DNA of 64,000 nt from Amblyomma americanum (GCF_052857255.1 NC_135497.1:343520183-343584182); one strand, 5' to 3'. Numbered from the stretch's first letter, positions 1 through 11,640 are shown. Program-made: numbers and translations. The notes: generated by a model from the letters alone, not told the origin.

Positions 1-475
1 TAGGAGGCCGGGAAGGTGCAGCCGTCGTCGTAACCAGCCACTGAGGCGGCCGGAAGGCCGCCGCCATTTTCCTAACCAGCTACTGAAGAGATCGGGAGGC
101 CACCGCCATTTTTGTAGCCGGCCATTGAGGAGACTGGTAGGGCAGCGCCATTTTGTAACCGGCCAATGAGGCGATCGGTAGGCTGTAGCTATTTATGGAA
201 GCGGCCATTGAAGGGACCGGGATGCTGCCTCTATTTTCGTATCCGGCCACTGAGGAGACCCGGAGGCTTCCGCTATTTTCGTAACCTACACCTGAGGAGA
301 CCAGGAGGCCTCCACCATTTGCGTAACCGGCAACTGCGGAGACCGGGATTCCGCCACCATTTTCGTAAACGGCTATTGACGAGACCGGAAGGTGGCCGCA
401 ATTTTCATAACAGGCATTTGATGATACAGGGAAGTAGCCACAATTTTTGTGACCGGATGTAGTGGAAGCCAACCG
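1..475. repeat. Degenerate 42-bp minisatellite, about 11 units
   Basis: Diverged units repeat every 42 bases (for example 251-292 and the next unit). Each has a TGAGGAGACC-like core, a GGAGG..CCGCC block and an ATTTTCGTAACCGG block. Because 42 is a multiple of 3, one minus-strand frame reads a 14-residue repeat of the pattern GYENGGGLPVSS. The array runs off the left edge, so its full length is unknown. I infer a coding or formerly coding minisatellite, but a plain satellite is equally possible. Confidence 0.85.
80..472 (-). CDS. Possible 14-residue-repeat protein or exon from the minisatellite
   Basis: The minus strand is open for 130 codons. Most of it consists of near-repeats of 14 residues (Y-E-N-G-G-G, then P/L-V-S-S), with Gly, Ser, Val and Tyr prominent and no signal peptide. 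The 14-residue pattern continues to the window edge in another frame, because the unit near 150-160 lacks one base in its ATTTTCGTAACC block. That shift argues either for decay or for an exon that stops earlier. The opposite-strand ORF (166-462) is its shadow. I do not recognise a family. Residue types are conserved between units, which would be expected of a low-complexity secreted or structural protein, but base-level repeat conservation alone would also produce this. Confidence 0.25.
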   Translation of the reverse strand: MASTTSGHKNCGYFPVSSNACYENCGHLPVSSIAVYENGGGIPVSAVAGYANGGGLLVSSGVGYENSGSLRVSSVAGYENRGSIPVPSMAASINSYSLPIASLAGYKMALPYQSPQWPATKMAVASRSLQ

Positions 476-727
476 CCATCTCCAGTGTTGTGCGGCGAAG
501 CCGATGTCATGACCCCCCCATGAACATTGCTGGGGGAAGCCAATACATCATTTGCAACCGTGACATTTGAAAGTTGAGTGGAGCAACGGTTATTCTATAT
601 AAATGCAAGCTGTGAACCGAATAATCAACTTGAATTAAATAAATGCAATGAAATATGTTGAACATAAAAAGAAATAAATTAAAAAGCCGTACTCAACACA
701 GGCGTTCACCAGCCCTCATGGCTTGAT

Positions 728-1345
728 ATGCAGATGACAGATCATGTAACAACTGCAGGTATTACATACTTCTGGCTTGAAGTCTTTGCCCATGAAGGCT
801 ATCCAGAAAATATAGTATCGCATCAAGGCCCTCAATTCTTTTTAAAGAAATTTAAGAAATTTTTGAATAACAGGAGTATCAAGTTGACTCATTGCTCAGT
901 ATATCACCCACACCCAATGGGCAAATCAAAGGATTTATTACAACTTTAATGTCAACTGGCTTCGTTTGAACGTCACCCTTTGAAAACAATCGCACAGTAC
1001 TTAGGAATATATAGATCGTCGCCACATTCCACAAGAGGGGCTGCACCGGCAGTTGTTATGCATAGAAGATGCCACTGTGTTACGCAAGATTTTGCTGGGT
1101 TTCCTTCATTCCTGTAATTGTTTGCTCAGAATCTTTATCAAGATATGCAGCATTTGAGAAACAGGATTGAGGAGAAACAAACAAGATTGAAAGAACATAC
1201 GGATAACAACTGTGGAGCACAGCCACTAAGAATTGAAGCAGGGGATATTGCTAAAGTTCTTAAACCCTACGTTAAGTTCAAAGGAAGTACTTCACCCTAA
1301 AGAAGCCGAGCACCAGGCCAAGGAAGAGCTTGTACTCATTGTATG
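728..1345 (+). pseudogene. Ty3/gypsy-type integrase relic (core to C-terminal part)
   Basis: The reading at 728-949 matches the middle of a retroelement integrase core: a W-L-E-V-F-A-x-E-G-Y-P-E-N-I-V-S stretch, then Q-G-P-Q-F, then K-L-T-H-C-S-V-Y-H-P. Later frames contain Y-R-S-S-P-H-S-T-R-G (about 1014-1050), the usual post-core Y-R..P-H.T motif. Around 1118-1300 there is a charged C-terminal segment ending in V-L-K-P, as in gypsy integrases. Frame changes near 935, 1060-1120 and 1300 break it. The second catalytic aspartate, expected in S-D-Q-G, is His (CAT at 821-823). No LTRs or other pol domains lie nearby, so it is an isolated dead fragment. Confidence 0.75.
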
Positions 1346-1435
1346 ACTGGTGGGTAGCTGGTGGCACTGCGGATCGAACCCCGCAGCTCCCGCATGCGAG
1401 GCAGTTGATCAACCGCTTGGTTAGCGCTGACGTTC
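1345..1435 (-). repeat. tRNA-derived SINE-like piece with A and B boxes
   Basis: On the minus strand an A-box-like TAACCAAGCGG (1413-1423) is followed about 31 bases later by a B-box-like GGTTCGATCC (1372-1381). This is the spacing of an internal RNA polymerase III promoter. The flanks do not fold into a full acceptor stem, so I call it a tRNA-derived repeat head rather than a tRNA gene. Confidence 0.5.
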
Positions 1436-1439
1436 GTTC

Positions 1440-3120
1440 CAGCTTGGAGTATTTGATGAATTAGGCCTTGCTTTACCAACTGCCAGCCGTCCGAGTTAGC
1501 TTTGTTGGCAAGCCGACAACCTCGCATTGCCGGTGGTCTCATTGTCGTTAGCCAAAGAAGGACGAATTTTTCTCCAACTGCGAAGCTTCGATGAAATCTG
1601 CACAGCTTTCCTTGGTAGCCGTATTGCTGCCCTAGAGTGAACTGGAATGATTAAAATCTCACCAGCGGTGAACTTGCTGTGTGTTTTGCATAAGATAAAA
1701 GCAGACTACGATCGAGCTCGTTGTACGTAGCGCTGCATCGAGCGCACGATTTTTGCAACCAAGCAAAATTAAAATGTACGAAAGCGTGGCGGCTACTACG
1801 GCACGCATTCACATTCTTACACACAAGGTAACCGCTATACAGCAAGGGATTAATTTCTATAGGAAAGAGTATATAAAAGTCGGCGTCATTGATTATTCAT
1901 ACAGGATGTGCACGACTTTTGCGAAGGCGGCTGTCTTCAGATTGGTCCCTTGTCTCTAAATTCATCAGCTGTATCTTTAGACGATCTTTACAGGTATTTG
2001 AGGTAAATTACTTGAATGATAAAACTGAAAGAAAGGGACAGGCTTGCTCTCGTAGTTGCCTTGTGCGTCGTTCTCATCCGGGCTACTTTAAGGCTTTGTT
2101 ACCTTAAAAGAGAAGTCAGGAGGTGGTGTTTACGTAAGCTTCATGGACATTTAGCAGAGACGGTCCAGCCGTGGGTTAGGAATCGAGTGCGAAGCACATG
2201 ATCTCTTTTCCTCTCTGCAAACAAATAGGTTTTTCCGCTGTTTTAGCGCACCTTCACTTTTCAAATGTCGAAAAGAGTTTACAGCGCATAATGGTATTGT
2301 TCTACCATACCGCCCAACACAATCCAATGGCGCATACGGCGCGTAACACAGGAGTGTTGAAGAAGGTTTCTCTATTCTTCTCTTCATGAAGATTGCCTGA
2401 AGTGGTGCTGGTATGCCTTGTCAATTAGTCTTTCTCTCCCTGGATTTGTAAACGAGAAAAAAATAGACATTTCACTTGTGTGATGCATTGGCGTCCCACA
2501 TTAGCGGACACATTAGCACACAGGAAAATGGTGATTGGAAGACATGTGTTGTCTAAGTAAGATCCTAACTAGAAAATGAAGAACGAGCTCGAAATAGTAG
2601 ACAAAGAACAAAAATCACATGTAGTCTCGGAAGATAAGTTAAGTTCTTTAAGGAGGAAAAAACAATAGCGGAAAGGCGCAGTAAACGTTGTTCAAAACGG
2701 CTCGTCTGTCCTCGCTCTGCCGTGCTTTCGTTGAGTGTAAATTCCACAGCTTTCTGTCCGAACGCCAAAAATCCTTTTCCGGGTTGGCCTTAAAGAATAT
2801 GGTACAGTAAAACATTATCCCGCCGCTTTTTGAAGAAGCGAATAGAGCTGAAGAAGGAGATAAACGTGACAGAAAGAAAGAAGGAAGACGGGTAGGGTAG
2901 CTGGTATCGCATATGTGGATTTCTACTGAAGTTACAAGAAGGACAAGCTAGCCTCGAATATTAGCGGCGGCGTTCTTCGATTTTGAGTTGCGTATATTTC
3001 CACTTGACGAATAAAGTCTTCTTTTGAAATACTTAAGGAAACAAAATGTTCTCTGCGCAACAACGTTCGGTGTTCTCTTACCAACCTGCCTTCAAAGCCA
3101 GAGTCACACAGCTACTAGTA
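1440..3120. other. No recognisable gene or element
   Basis: Both strands hold only short, compositionally ordinary ORFs (at most 78 codons) with no motif I recognise. There is no clear repeat apart from short A-rich runs. It is probably intergenic or intronic DNA. Confidence 0.5.
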
Positions 3121-3124
3121 TCAA

Positions 3125-3425
3125 TCATTTTATGATTATCGTTTCGCGGTGCTCACATTCCACACCGTGGTCGCACCGCAACACGTTACCAACCACTTGA
3201 CTGTTCACGTGACCAACCGCGTGGCGAAGCACGTGACCAGACAGGGCGCCGCGCCGCCGGTAGCTGGTCCGCACCAGGCGAGCGGCCACGTGACCAACCA
3301 CGTGGTCGGTGGCGGGAGCCACTAAAACTCCCACACACTGAGTGAATAAAGAAAAACCCCGTGTCGAGGCTGGGAATCGAACCAGGGCCCTTGGCGTTTG
3401 AGACCACTCTGCCACGGCGGCTCTT
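3125..3425 (-). repeat. tRNA-derived SINE with CACGTG-rich body
   Basis: On the minus strand the head has an A box TGGCAGAGTGG (3404-3414) and a B box GGTTCGATTCC (3373-3383), 20 bases apart. The head does not pair as a tRNA acceptor stem and lacks a CCA end, so it is not a tRNA gene. The body (3150-3320) repeats a GTGGTTGGTCACGTG-like motif several times and is GC-rich. An A-rich run (about 3425-3440) separates the head from the 3' end of the LINE relic next to it. The two overlapping minus-strand ORFs here are by-products of the repeat. Confidence 0.65.
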
Positions 3426-3529
3426 TTTTTTCTTTATTGCATGCAAATAGTGCCGGAAAGAAAAACCTAAGCAAGCTTACGCCACAAAACACAAGGCCAC
3501 CTTAACCCTGCATGACCCCTCCTTCTGAA

Positions 3530-5540
3530 ACATCAAAAGTCTGGGAGGCACACACATTCATCCAGATAGGGGAGCCAGTTAGGCGGCTCTTGCAGGGCAG
3601 CATATGCTCCCCTCGTCAAAGCGCATTCTTCACGAAACAAAGATTTCGACGACTGTGGTGGTTCGGCGTGGCGGTCCGTCATGCGACTCTTCCAGAGACT
3701 TTAGTAAATAGTCCCAGCAACATAAATAGATCAGATTGCACAACACTTTTTCTCCACAGGGAAAAACGGAGACTGCAGGGTGTGACGCCAATGTCCATCT
3801 TAACTGTTCGTTGTAAAATGTTTCAGAAGAAGATACCATCAACGCACAGAATAAAACAATGGTCAATACTCTCTGGTGTATTGCACAGGCGACATTTCAC
3901 TCTCCATGGCGCGAGCATCTCCTTAGCATGAAGCCATGCCTTCACAAGCAGCGTTGACGTGTGTAGTTTAAAAAAGGATGTTTTTGCGGCAGAAGAAATG
4001 CACATTCGCATAACGCGTTTTAAAACACCGGTGTCAAGGAAATCTCGAAATGGTTGCCGATACAGCGGTACAGGGAACAAATACTCTGTAAGTGCCTGAG
4101 TCATCCGCCGTCTGGAGATGCTATACAGGTAGTCTAATGAAAAGCGGACAGTGAGGATATTGAAGGTGTCACCAACTTCCTTAAGTAATCCCCATAAAGA
4201 CCTCTCACAAGTGTGTCCCGTCCGTGCGAATAGGGAAGGCAAATGAGCACTGAGACACCTAATAAACACAGCTACAAAAGAAGGGTGGTTTGACGATTTG
4301 AGGAATAAAAAACGCGAAACAAGTTGATGCACGAAGAAGTGAACAAGGCCGATTCCACCAGACTCTAGTGAAAGAAATTGGTTATCGCGACTCATGTGTT
4401 CCTATTCGCAACGCCATATAAATGTAGCAAATATTCTGTGCATCACCTCCACTTTCTTCCTCGCACAGTGGAGAACCTGCAACACATAGGCAAGATTTTC
4501 AAATAAAAAAATGTTGCAGACTTGAGCCGGAGCAAACACTCAAAAGTTCCCAACCCATCCAAGACTGGGATTGTCGCTTCATGGAGCCTATCTGCAAATC
4601 CTAGTAGGCGGCACTGTTGCGAATTTGGTGAAGAGGAACCCCTCGGTAGTGAAGGGGCCCGCAGTCCAAGGTAATGCCACCATAATGACCTGGCGTTTTA
4701 CCACAGTGACCCAACCAAAACCCCTTGGATTTATCTAGATTAACAACCACAATTGACACCTTCGCTAAATTGTTCAGTCAAATGCAATGCATCAAGCACA
4801 CTCTTTTTGCCAGAACAACAGAGGGCGACATGATATGCATAGGATAAAATCTTAATTTCACATTGCGCCAGGGAGGAACCACAGATAGATCTGCAGTTAT
4901 TAACACTGAGGCAATGGGGTTCAAGATAAAGGGCAAACAACAAAGGCGATAAGGGACAGCCTTGGCGAAGAGATAATTTCAATGGAATATATGTTTGGTT
5001 AGCTCTTAGTTAACAATTAGCTTTGTATGGGAATCTTTATAGCACAGTCTTATGCCCCTAAGCAAAACATCTCCAATATTCATGCTCTAAGACCGCTAGC
5101 AAGAAATTGTGATTAACGTTGTCAAAGGCCTTGGTAAGGTCAATCTGCGTAAGAGCTACTTGTACAATCTCGTCTGATACTGCCTCCACTAATGAACGTG
5201 CAATACGAACATGGGTTTGGATGCGGCGGCCTCTGATACAGCAGACCTGATGCGTGCCCACTAAGTGAGCGACAACTAGCTGCAGACGATTACAAAGAAC
5301 CTTTGCAAAAAGTTTGTAATCTAAATTACGGAATGAAACTGGACGATATCCTTCAACTGTTTTCAACTGCATGATTTGAATCTGTGCTTTTTGGAATTAA
5401 TACAGTATGGACAGAATGTAAAGGGGGGGGGGGGCAAAAACCAACCTCGTAGAAACCCTGGAAAACTTCCATCTAGACAGGCACTATGCACGTGTAAAAT
5501 GTTGTATAGGATTTTCTAGTAATGCGATCTGGCCCAGAAG
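3530..5540 (-). pseudogene. L1/Tx1-like LINE relic: RT through C-terminal zinc finger and stop
   Basis: Read on the minus strand from 5540 down. An upstream S-G-P-D segment (about 5500) leads to E-G-Y-R-P-V-S and L-D-Y-K-L-F-A-K-V-L-C-N-R-L (5290-5370). Next come L-T-Q-I-D-L-T-K-A-F-D-N-V-N-H, the first catalytic block (5100-5150), and L-R-Q-G-C-P-L-S-P-L-L-F (about 4930-4975). The catalytic YADD position reads Y-A-Y-H (4830-4841), so the polymerase is dead. A 190-codon stretch (3823-4395) ends in C-R-L-C-N-T-P-E-S-I-D-H-C-F-I-L-C, a typical LINE C-terminal cysteine/histidine motif. Reading continues through a TGA (about 3825) to a probable natural stop near 3535. Stops, frameshifts and a 12-G run (5423-5434) interrupt it. 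No endonuclease is visible, so the copy is probably 5'-truncated. The clade is a judgement from motif wording. Confidence 0.8.
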
Positions 5541-6719
5541 ATGCCATGCACGCAAACTACACACACGACACTTCACTACATGCGCAGACCTAGAGCCCCC
5601 GTGGCAGATGGCTCAGAAATCTCCGCCACGGCGGCTCAACGTTCAGTCATGAATAAAGGCGCATGTAGTGAATGCTTGTCTTTCATATATTAACTCCTCC
5701 GAACCAGATGTCGCTCCACTTTCGCTACGTATATCAAGGCCTAACAGAACTAGGCCATCCTCAATTTTTTTTACTGCTTCTACGTCATGAAATGCGCAAA
5801 GTCCGATGTGTTTGCGGGATGACTCTAGGATTTTAGCAGCTGTGTAGAGAATTTTGCAATTGGCATGATTAATAATTGCCGTTTTAGAATCTCTGAAAAT
5901 GTACTTAGCGGCGGAGTGTGCAATTTCTTCCAGGTAATCTATATTTTGGAATAGACGCACTGACGATCAGGTTTTGCAATACGTCTACGGTGGCTAATGT
6001 GAAAGCTGTCTGCTTGCATATACTCGGCCGCGTATATGCCAACTGCCGGAGTATGAGGGTTAAGCAGAGCATTGGCTCTAGGATCCCGTCTCGCTCTTTC
6101 ATGCTCCATGTCGATTTTTGTTAGAAGTAGTGGAATAGAGATTATAAATGACAGCAGTGCGAAATTATCGCGTTTCCGTGATATGGCCGGGGAGTTTGAT
6201 TCTAGTCAGGCTAAATAATATTAGACCTTTTAAGTAGGTTAGAGCCTACTGCGTTGACTTATGGAGTGCTCTTCTACAAGCTCTCCTCGATTGTTGTGCA
6301 CCCCTAGTTGAAGGAGTTTCTCTGTGGGCGCTGATTCAGGGAGAAAGAGAGCAATGTTGTCGCCTGTGCGGATGAGTATGTTGAGTTGCTCGGTATCTGT
6401 TTGTTTGCGGTCTCCATTGGTGAGCGAATTACCGAAGGAATTCTAGCAGATCTCGCCCTAATGGGGTAAGAGTAATGCTAAAAACAAGCTGGGACATAGA
6501 TACTAAGCATTTGTCGACAAAAGCATTTATTAGCGGGAAACCGTTTATCAACGCAATTTTTTCATATAATGTAAAGTTTCTCTGTAGGAATAAATATATC
6601 CGAAGATCACCGCAAGCTAGTCCAGTAGATTTTTTTTTAAGAAACACTTTGCTACATATCGGAATAATGAACCATTACCTACAATATTTTCTTAACTGTG
6701 TTACAAAATTTTAGTTTTC
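5541..6719. other. Unassigned stretch with one minus-strand ORF
   Basis: The best ORF is minus strand, 5643-5960 (105 codons). It starts inside a longer open frame and has an E-D-G-L-V-L-L-G-L-D segment, but I recognise no family. The rest may be the unreadable 3' part of the LINE relic that begins to the right (6720-8190). A segment at about 6590-6640 (AATATATCCGAAGATCACCG) resembles one at 14892-14912, so some of this is repeat. Confidence 0.35.
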
Positions 6720-8190
6720 AAATTTTTTGCCAAAGAAAGCTGGACTTGACCGCTCCTTGGGACTTCATTTGATTCATAGCTTGAATAGGGTGGTTTTGTC
6801 TCCACTTTATTGTAGGTAGACGTATCCGTTGCTGAGAAAGGCAGCAGCAAACTCCTGTCTGCGAGAACCCATGTTTAGGTCTCTTTGTGATTGTAAAATG
6901 CAAGAGCGAGCAACATTATCAAAAGCCTTCGTCAGGTACAATGCAAAGATAGCTCTGTTGATGTGAGGGAAAGCGGGTTTGAGCCTATCCTGCTTAAGCT
7001 GTAACGGGGCATCTTGAGCTGGGAGTCCCGCTCGGAAGCCAAGCATGGTGGAGGCAGAGTTTCCTTTCTCCTTGTAGCGGCTAAGGCGATTTCCGATCAC
7101 CTGCTCCACGAGTTTGTCGGTGCATTGAAATGAGAGAAATAGACATCATATTCCCAATGTCTAAAGGCTTGTTACGGTTGTGGATGGAGGTTACTTTAGC
7201 TGACTTCCATTGCGGAAACAGCTGCTTTGTTCCTTATATTTATTCCTGTAAATAGAGTGAGCGGCCCATGGTTTGGTTTGGTTTATGGGTGTCTGGGACA
7301 CAAAGTCTGAAGGGGGGGTTCCTATGTAGGTTGGTGATGTTTCCTGTCTTAATTCAGCAAAGTATATGGATTTAGGAGCTGTTTGAAAGCCTTGCTTTTC
7401 TTTTCTCTACCATGCAGGAGACTGATTCCTTTATTATTTTTCCAAAGTATATGAGCATGGGTTTAATAAATGGTATAGGAGGGGCCTAGACTTCATGTGT
7501 AGAGTGCCGTCTGGCTGGTCGCATAACCTATTCTATTGCTAAGGCTCAAGCTCGGTCGTGTATTCAGAGCCGAGCTGGAACGTTTCTACCATTTTCTGTT
7601 TTAATGTGCAATTACCTTTTATCGGAGCTGTGGTTTCTCCGAATACCTTCCGAAGGCCTTCCAGTGCTGCAGTAGCCTGCTGTCTACTGGGCCGTCATTG
7701 TGTTCTGCCTTGACCAATTTTCCCCTAAAAGTTGCGTCCCTTTGGAGCTTAAAGCGCAGTCTTTGTAGTCCTGAATTTCTCTTGTGGGGTTTTAGTCTCA
7801 GCTTTTGCGGAACTTGTCCCAGTCTACAATAGGTTTAAGGTGGAACTGCTGTAGTAAACTTTCACACAATAGCGTATTTCTGTGGATGTAATAATCGCTG
7901 CCGAGGGTGACTGCCATGAGAATCCAGTTAGCTTTTCGGATGTTCTTAGTGAAAGTAAGATCTAGGCTCGTATTTCTTCTCATGCTGTTGCCACTGCGTG
8001 TGGCCTCAATTCAGTCAGTGACCAGGGTACGTCTGTTTTGCTGAATGTTTTGAGACATTGGTGCCCTTTTGAATATTCGCATTGCATGCCCAATCGATGT
8101 GTGCTGGATTAAAATCAACCGTCGCCACAATGCGAGCGGATCTTCTTATTTGGATGGCCCTGCCAAGTGTTTAGATTACAGCAGTGGGGT
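6720..8190 (-). pseudogene. I/R1-like LINE relic with endonuclease and RT pieces
   Basis: Read on the minus strand. The endonuclease part (7798-8190) shows V-D-F-N-P-A-H-I-D-W, corresponding to the usual G-D-F-N block, and later L-D-L-T-F-T-K-N and L-G-S-D-Y-Y-I. The catalytic histidine expected in the final S-D-H motif is Tyr (7891-7893). After an eroded 500-base gap the RT begins near 7240: F-P-Q-W-K-S-A-K-V, a D-I-G-N-M block, V-I-G-N-R-L-S-R-Y, M-L-G-F-R-A-G-L, then A-L-Y-L-T-K-A-F-D-N-V (6807-7109). It fades at 6720 without a recognisable YADD block. At least two frameshifts separate the RT blocks. It is a dead copy; the 3' half is missing or unreadable. Confidence 0.75.
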
Positions 8191-8230
8191 CGTCTATAGG
8201 ATTGAATAGGTAATTAAAAGTATAAAATAT

Positions 8231-8690
8231 TGGAGGGGACACTTAAGCTCCCCTTAAAGGGATGAGTCGATGGCCAGTGGGTTTATTTTCTTATATGCAG
8301 AAGGTTATTCTGCACTTTAAATTTATATATATGTTGATGTCCTCATGCCCCGCCTGGTGCAGTAATGCGATGGTTAAGCGATGGGCCTCTGCTCTGCGAT
8401 GGCCGATGCTGACATGGCTGGGTCTTACACGGCCCAGGAAGGTCTTCTCTACTGACCAAACATTAACTGCCACCTGTCACGGTGGACAGGTTGCTCACTA
8501 CCCGGTGGGCAAGTTTTGGTGACGCCACCGGGTCGCGTGACCTAAGGGTCCCATCTCTAACCCAGGTTGCTCTGTGGGGACCACCTGCTGGAGCCATGCC
8601 CGTGATTTTTCGCTCACAACGGCGATAACGACGAGACGGGATTTTCTGGAGATCGGGGCCTTTAGAGCTATCGCGTTAGTATGTGGCCTG
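8231..8690. repeat. Short dispersed repeat, copy 1, with GCGATAGCG-type ends
   Basis: The left block (8231-8285, GGACACTTAAGCTCC and onward) matches 25476-25540. The right block (8601-8680, TGATTTTTCGCTCA and onward) matches 26273-26347. In the second copy the left end carries GCGATAGCG. Here the right end carries CTATCGCG, the complementary word, so the termini look inverted relative to each other. I recall similar sequence as common in tick genomes but cannot name the family. Confidence 0.6.
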
Positions 8691-8879
8691 TCATGTAAGA
8701 CGCGGGAGGACCTCGAGAAGATAGCATTCGTACTAGAAGTCAGAGTGATCATGAGCTATGTACGCTGGTATTACAGCGCCGCAGAAGTTGTCTCCATTGC
8801 TCAGAAAGTCCATTTTTAAATATTCTGGTTCACCTGCACTGGGAGGGACTGTATATTATATCATCTGGTGTGCCCTCCA

Positions 8880-11640
8880 TTTAATTTACTTAAAAATAAA
8901 AAGACAGTTATAATTTAAAAACACCCATATAGAGGGAGTCCACGTCTCCTGCAACACACCTGCGCCTCTTTTTCCTCCAACTTCTGTTTCTATTATCCGC
9001 CTCCACGCTCCCATTCGCTTCATTACGACGTGAATACAGGCCCTCCTCAAAAGTAGTGCCTGTACTTATTAAAATTTATTGCTGCTTTTCTTTTCAAACT
9101 CTTTCGCACCCTTTCGAGTATCTAGAGAGAACCGTTGTGCTTGAGGAGGCTACAGTGTAATGTGTGGCATATGATTTTCCTAAGGCAATACAATTATGCA
9201 CTTTATAAAGGTGTTTCAAAGAAATGGTAGTCATTGAATGTTTCTGTCGAACAATGTTATTCAGTGGAAACTGAACCACATAAATGTATTTTATAAGAAC
9301 ACGCTCTATTGTCTCTAAATGCTGCTGATCAATTTTACAATGCCCTAAAAGAGCTCAAATGGGATTCATTAAGTATTCTAGAGAAAGTCTACTAATTGAC
9401 GCAGGGATACAATTTGCTTTTACTGATGATTTCTCAAAGGAAAATAAGAATCAACGAACCGACTTTCCTGGTGCTGGTCCAAGCACATGTCTTTAAAAAG
9501 AAGGAAGGGCCGCGGCTCCACCTGATACGACCTGCAAAGAAGAGAAGAAAATGATTCACGCTGAGGAATGAAGGAGAGTTGTTCGCATTGCGCTGCGTGA
9601 GAAATCGTTATAAAAAACGAGGAAGCCGATAACGCTCCAGTGTTTCACCTTCAGAAAGTGTGCTTTCGCTTTAGTGGTTTTCCTACCCTTTCTTATAACT
9701 CCTAATTACGAGGCATATATGGCCTAGGTATAAAGCCTAAGCTTTAAACACGTTGCACAGCACAATATGCGGAAGTTCCAGCGTTGACTACGCGGTTGCT
9801 CAGAAGCAGATTATGCGGTGCTGCTCAAGGCGGGGCCGTGCGTTTCATTTCCCAGGAGAAGAATTCACGGGAGCAAAAGGTATAGCTCTATTTCATTTCA
9901 GCTACTTTACGTAAGCATCGCTTTCAACTTTCTTTATCGTCATTGAACACCTACCGCGCCAAGCTTATCTGCTAAAAATAAAACCCCATAGAGCAAGATA
10001 AGACCCGCCAAGCCCAACGAAAATCTGATCACCACAGTTCTTACCATGAAAACTCTTCATCGGTGATCTCTTTCCAAAAACCACCAACCACCCCAGCAAG
10101 ACAAAAAAGAGCACTCGTTGGCGCGAATATTACCCTTAGCCACTGAACTCTTTTACCAAATGCACCCCATGTGTACACACTCAAGTTCTCTTTTATTCAA
10201 TAATAATGACACTACTGTAGAGATCGTGACAATAAGCCTTATGTGCCTGATCTAATTAAGCTGAAAAGGCAGTCCAGCAAACCAAATTTCTTGCCCTCAT
10301 TCAAGTCAAAAAGGGATTGCGGTGGTCATACCTTATTATGGCAGACACCGTACCCGTCCTAAAGGCATTCACATTCACTCCCAAGTTCACCTGGGTCAAA
10401 ATTAATTGTCGAGAGCTAATCCTCCAGGAACAGCACAGATCAAAAGTTCACAAGTCAACGTAATCTGTAATTTTGACACCCTGCAACACTCATGCGGAAG
10501 GAGCGGGGCGTAGCCCCCGTGCCACCTAGTACCCACCGGTGATACAATGAGTACATGCTTTAGCCTGGCCTGCGGCTCGGTTTACCTTGTGTGATATGCT
10601 TGGAAAATAAGTCTCTCACCTCACCTGTTGTGAAGGCGGTTTTGCCCCCGGCTGCCCTTTCGCCGTCAAAATTCAACATCATCATTGATTTCACCAACTT
10701 TCGGACAGAAATGGGACTGGGACAAACCGTGGAAGTTGCATGCATAACGGTGTTCATCCGTCATCCGAAGCATCAGCTACGATGAAGCTCGCTTCCCTGC
10801 AAGTCTGAGAAGCAACAGTATTGTCATCTGGGCGAGTTCAAGCGGTGACAGCTTGCAACTGACAACAGTGCCACGGACGAGGAAAAGTAATGAAACCAAC
10901 CAAAAAGGTGTCTTTAAGCATCTTTTTATATGTTTTCCAAACTGTTAGACGTTCAAAAAAGTCCCAAATGCGAGCCAAGGAGGAAATATAAAGAAAGCAA
11001 TCAGTGGAGTAGGCAAGATTATCTCAAACACGTCTTTATTGCCAAGTGCCAGCTCCATGCGGTTATGCGCGGCGATCTGTGCAAGTCGCCCTTTAGGCGG
11101 TGCTGTTCAAGACTCTTACCACTTGTTGACGCTGGCTCCACCTGAGAAATAGGACCCCAGATAAAAGCTGTTTCGAGGGTCGTCGTGCATGCCCAACCGG
11201 CCGTGAAGTCATGGAACTGATTCCTGCGATGGCTGGGCGAGACACTGCTTGCACCAGGAAAGTTCAAGCGGCAGGGGTGGCGTAGGGTGCCGCACATGCG
11301 AGATAATTTGCACTCCCCACGGCGAATGAGCCATTGTCATATCCTGCTCAGAGGTATCAAACAGAAGTACTTGCTGTTTGGCTAGTTGGATCATCACAAA
11401 GTTGAATTCCGCAAAAGACCGAACACAGGAATACACAGAGAGAGAAAGAGCGCGTACAACAAACTGGGTTTATTGCAGAAAACGCCACCTTTAGAAGCCA
11501 GTACATTATCACAACCAGTGTGTTATTATATCCAGGAGAAACTAACAAGAAAAAATATATGTAAAGAAAAAGATTACATTTATACATAAAAGCCAGAAAA
11601 TTGCTACTCACAGAACAAGGCATGAAAAATTGACGACTAT
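8880..11640. other. No recognisable gene or element
   Basis: All ORFs are short (at most 92 codons) and none carries a motif I recognise. Base composition varies between AT-rich (8880-10500) and mixed (10500-11300) stretches. The part next to 11640 may be the 3' untranslated tail of the minus-strand LINE to its right. Confidence 0.45.

Noticed and set aside
166..462. Plus-strand basic protein ORF in the minisatellite
   Set aside because: It is a shadow of the minus-strand 14-residue repeat, Arg-rich only because of the base composition of the units.
3360..3425. tRNA gene
   Set aside because: A and B boxes are present but the acceptor arms do not pair and the anticodon arm is not clear. The sequence continues as a repeated body, so it is a SINE head.
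3823..4395. 190-codon minus-strand ORF as a host gene
   Set aside because: It ends in a LINE-type C-x2-C...H...C motif and continues the RT relic upstream of it.
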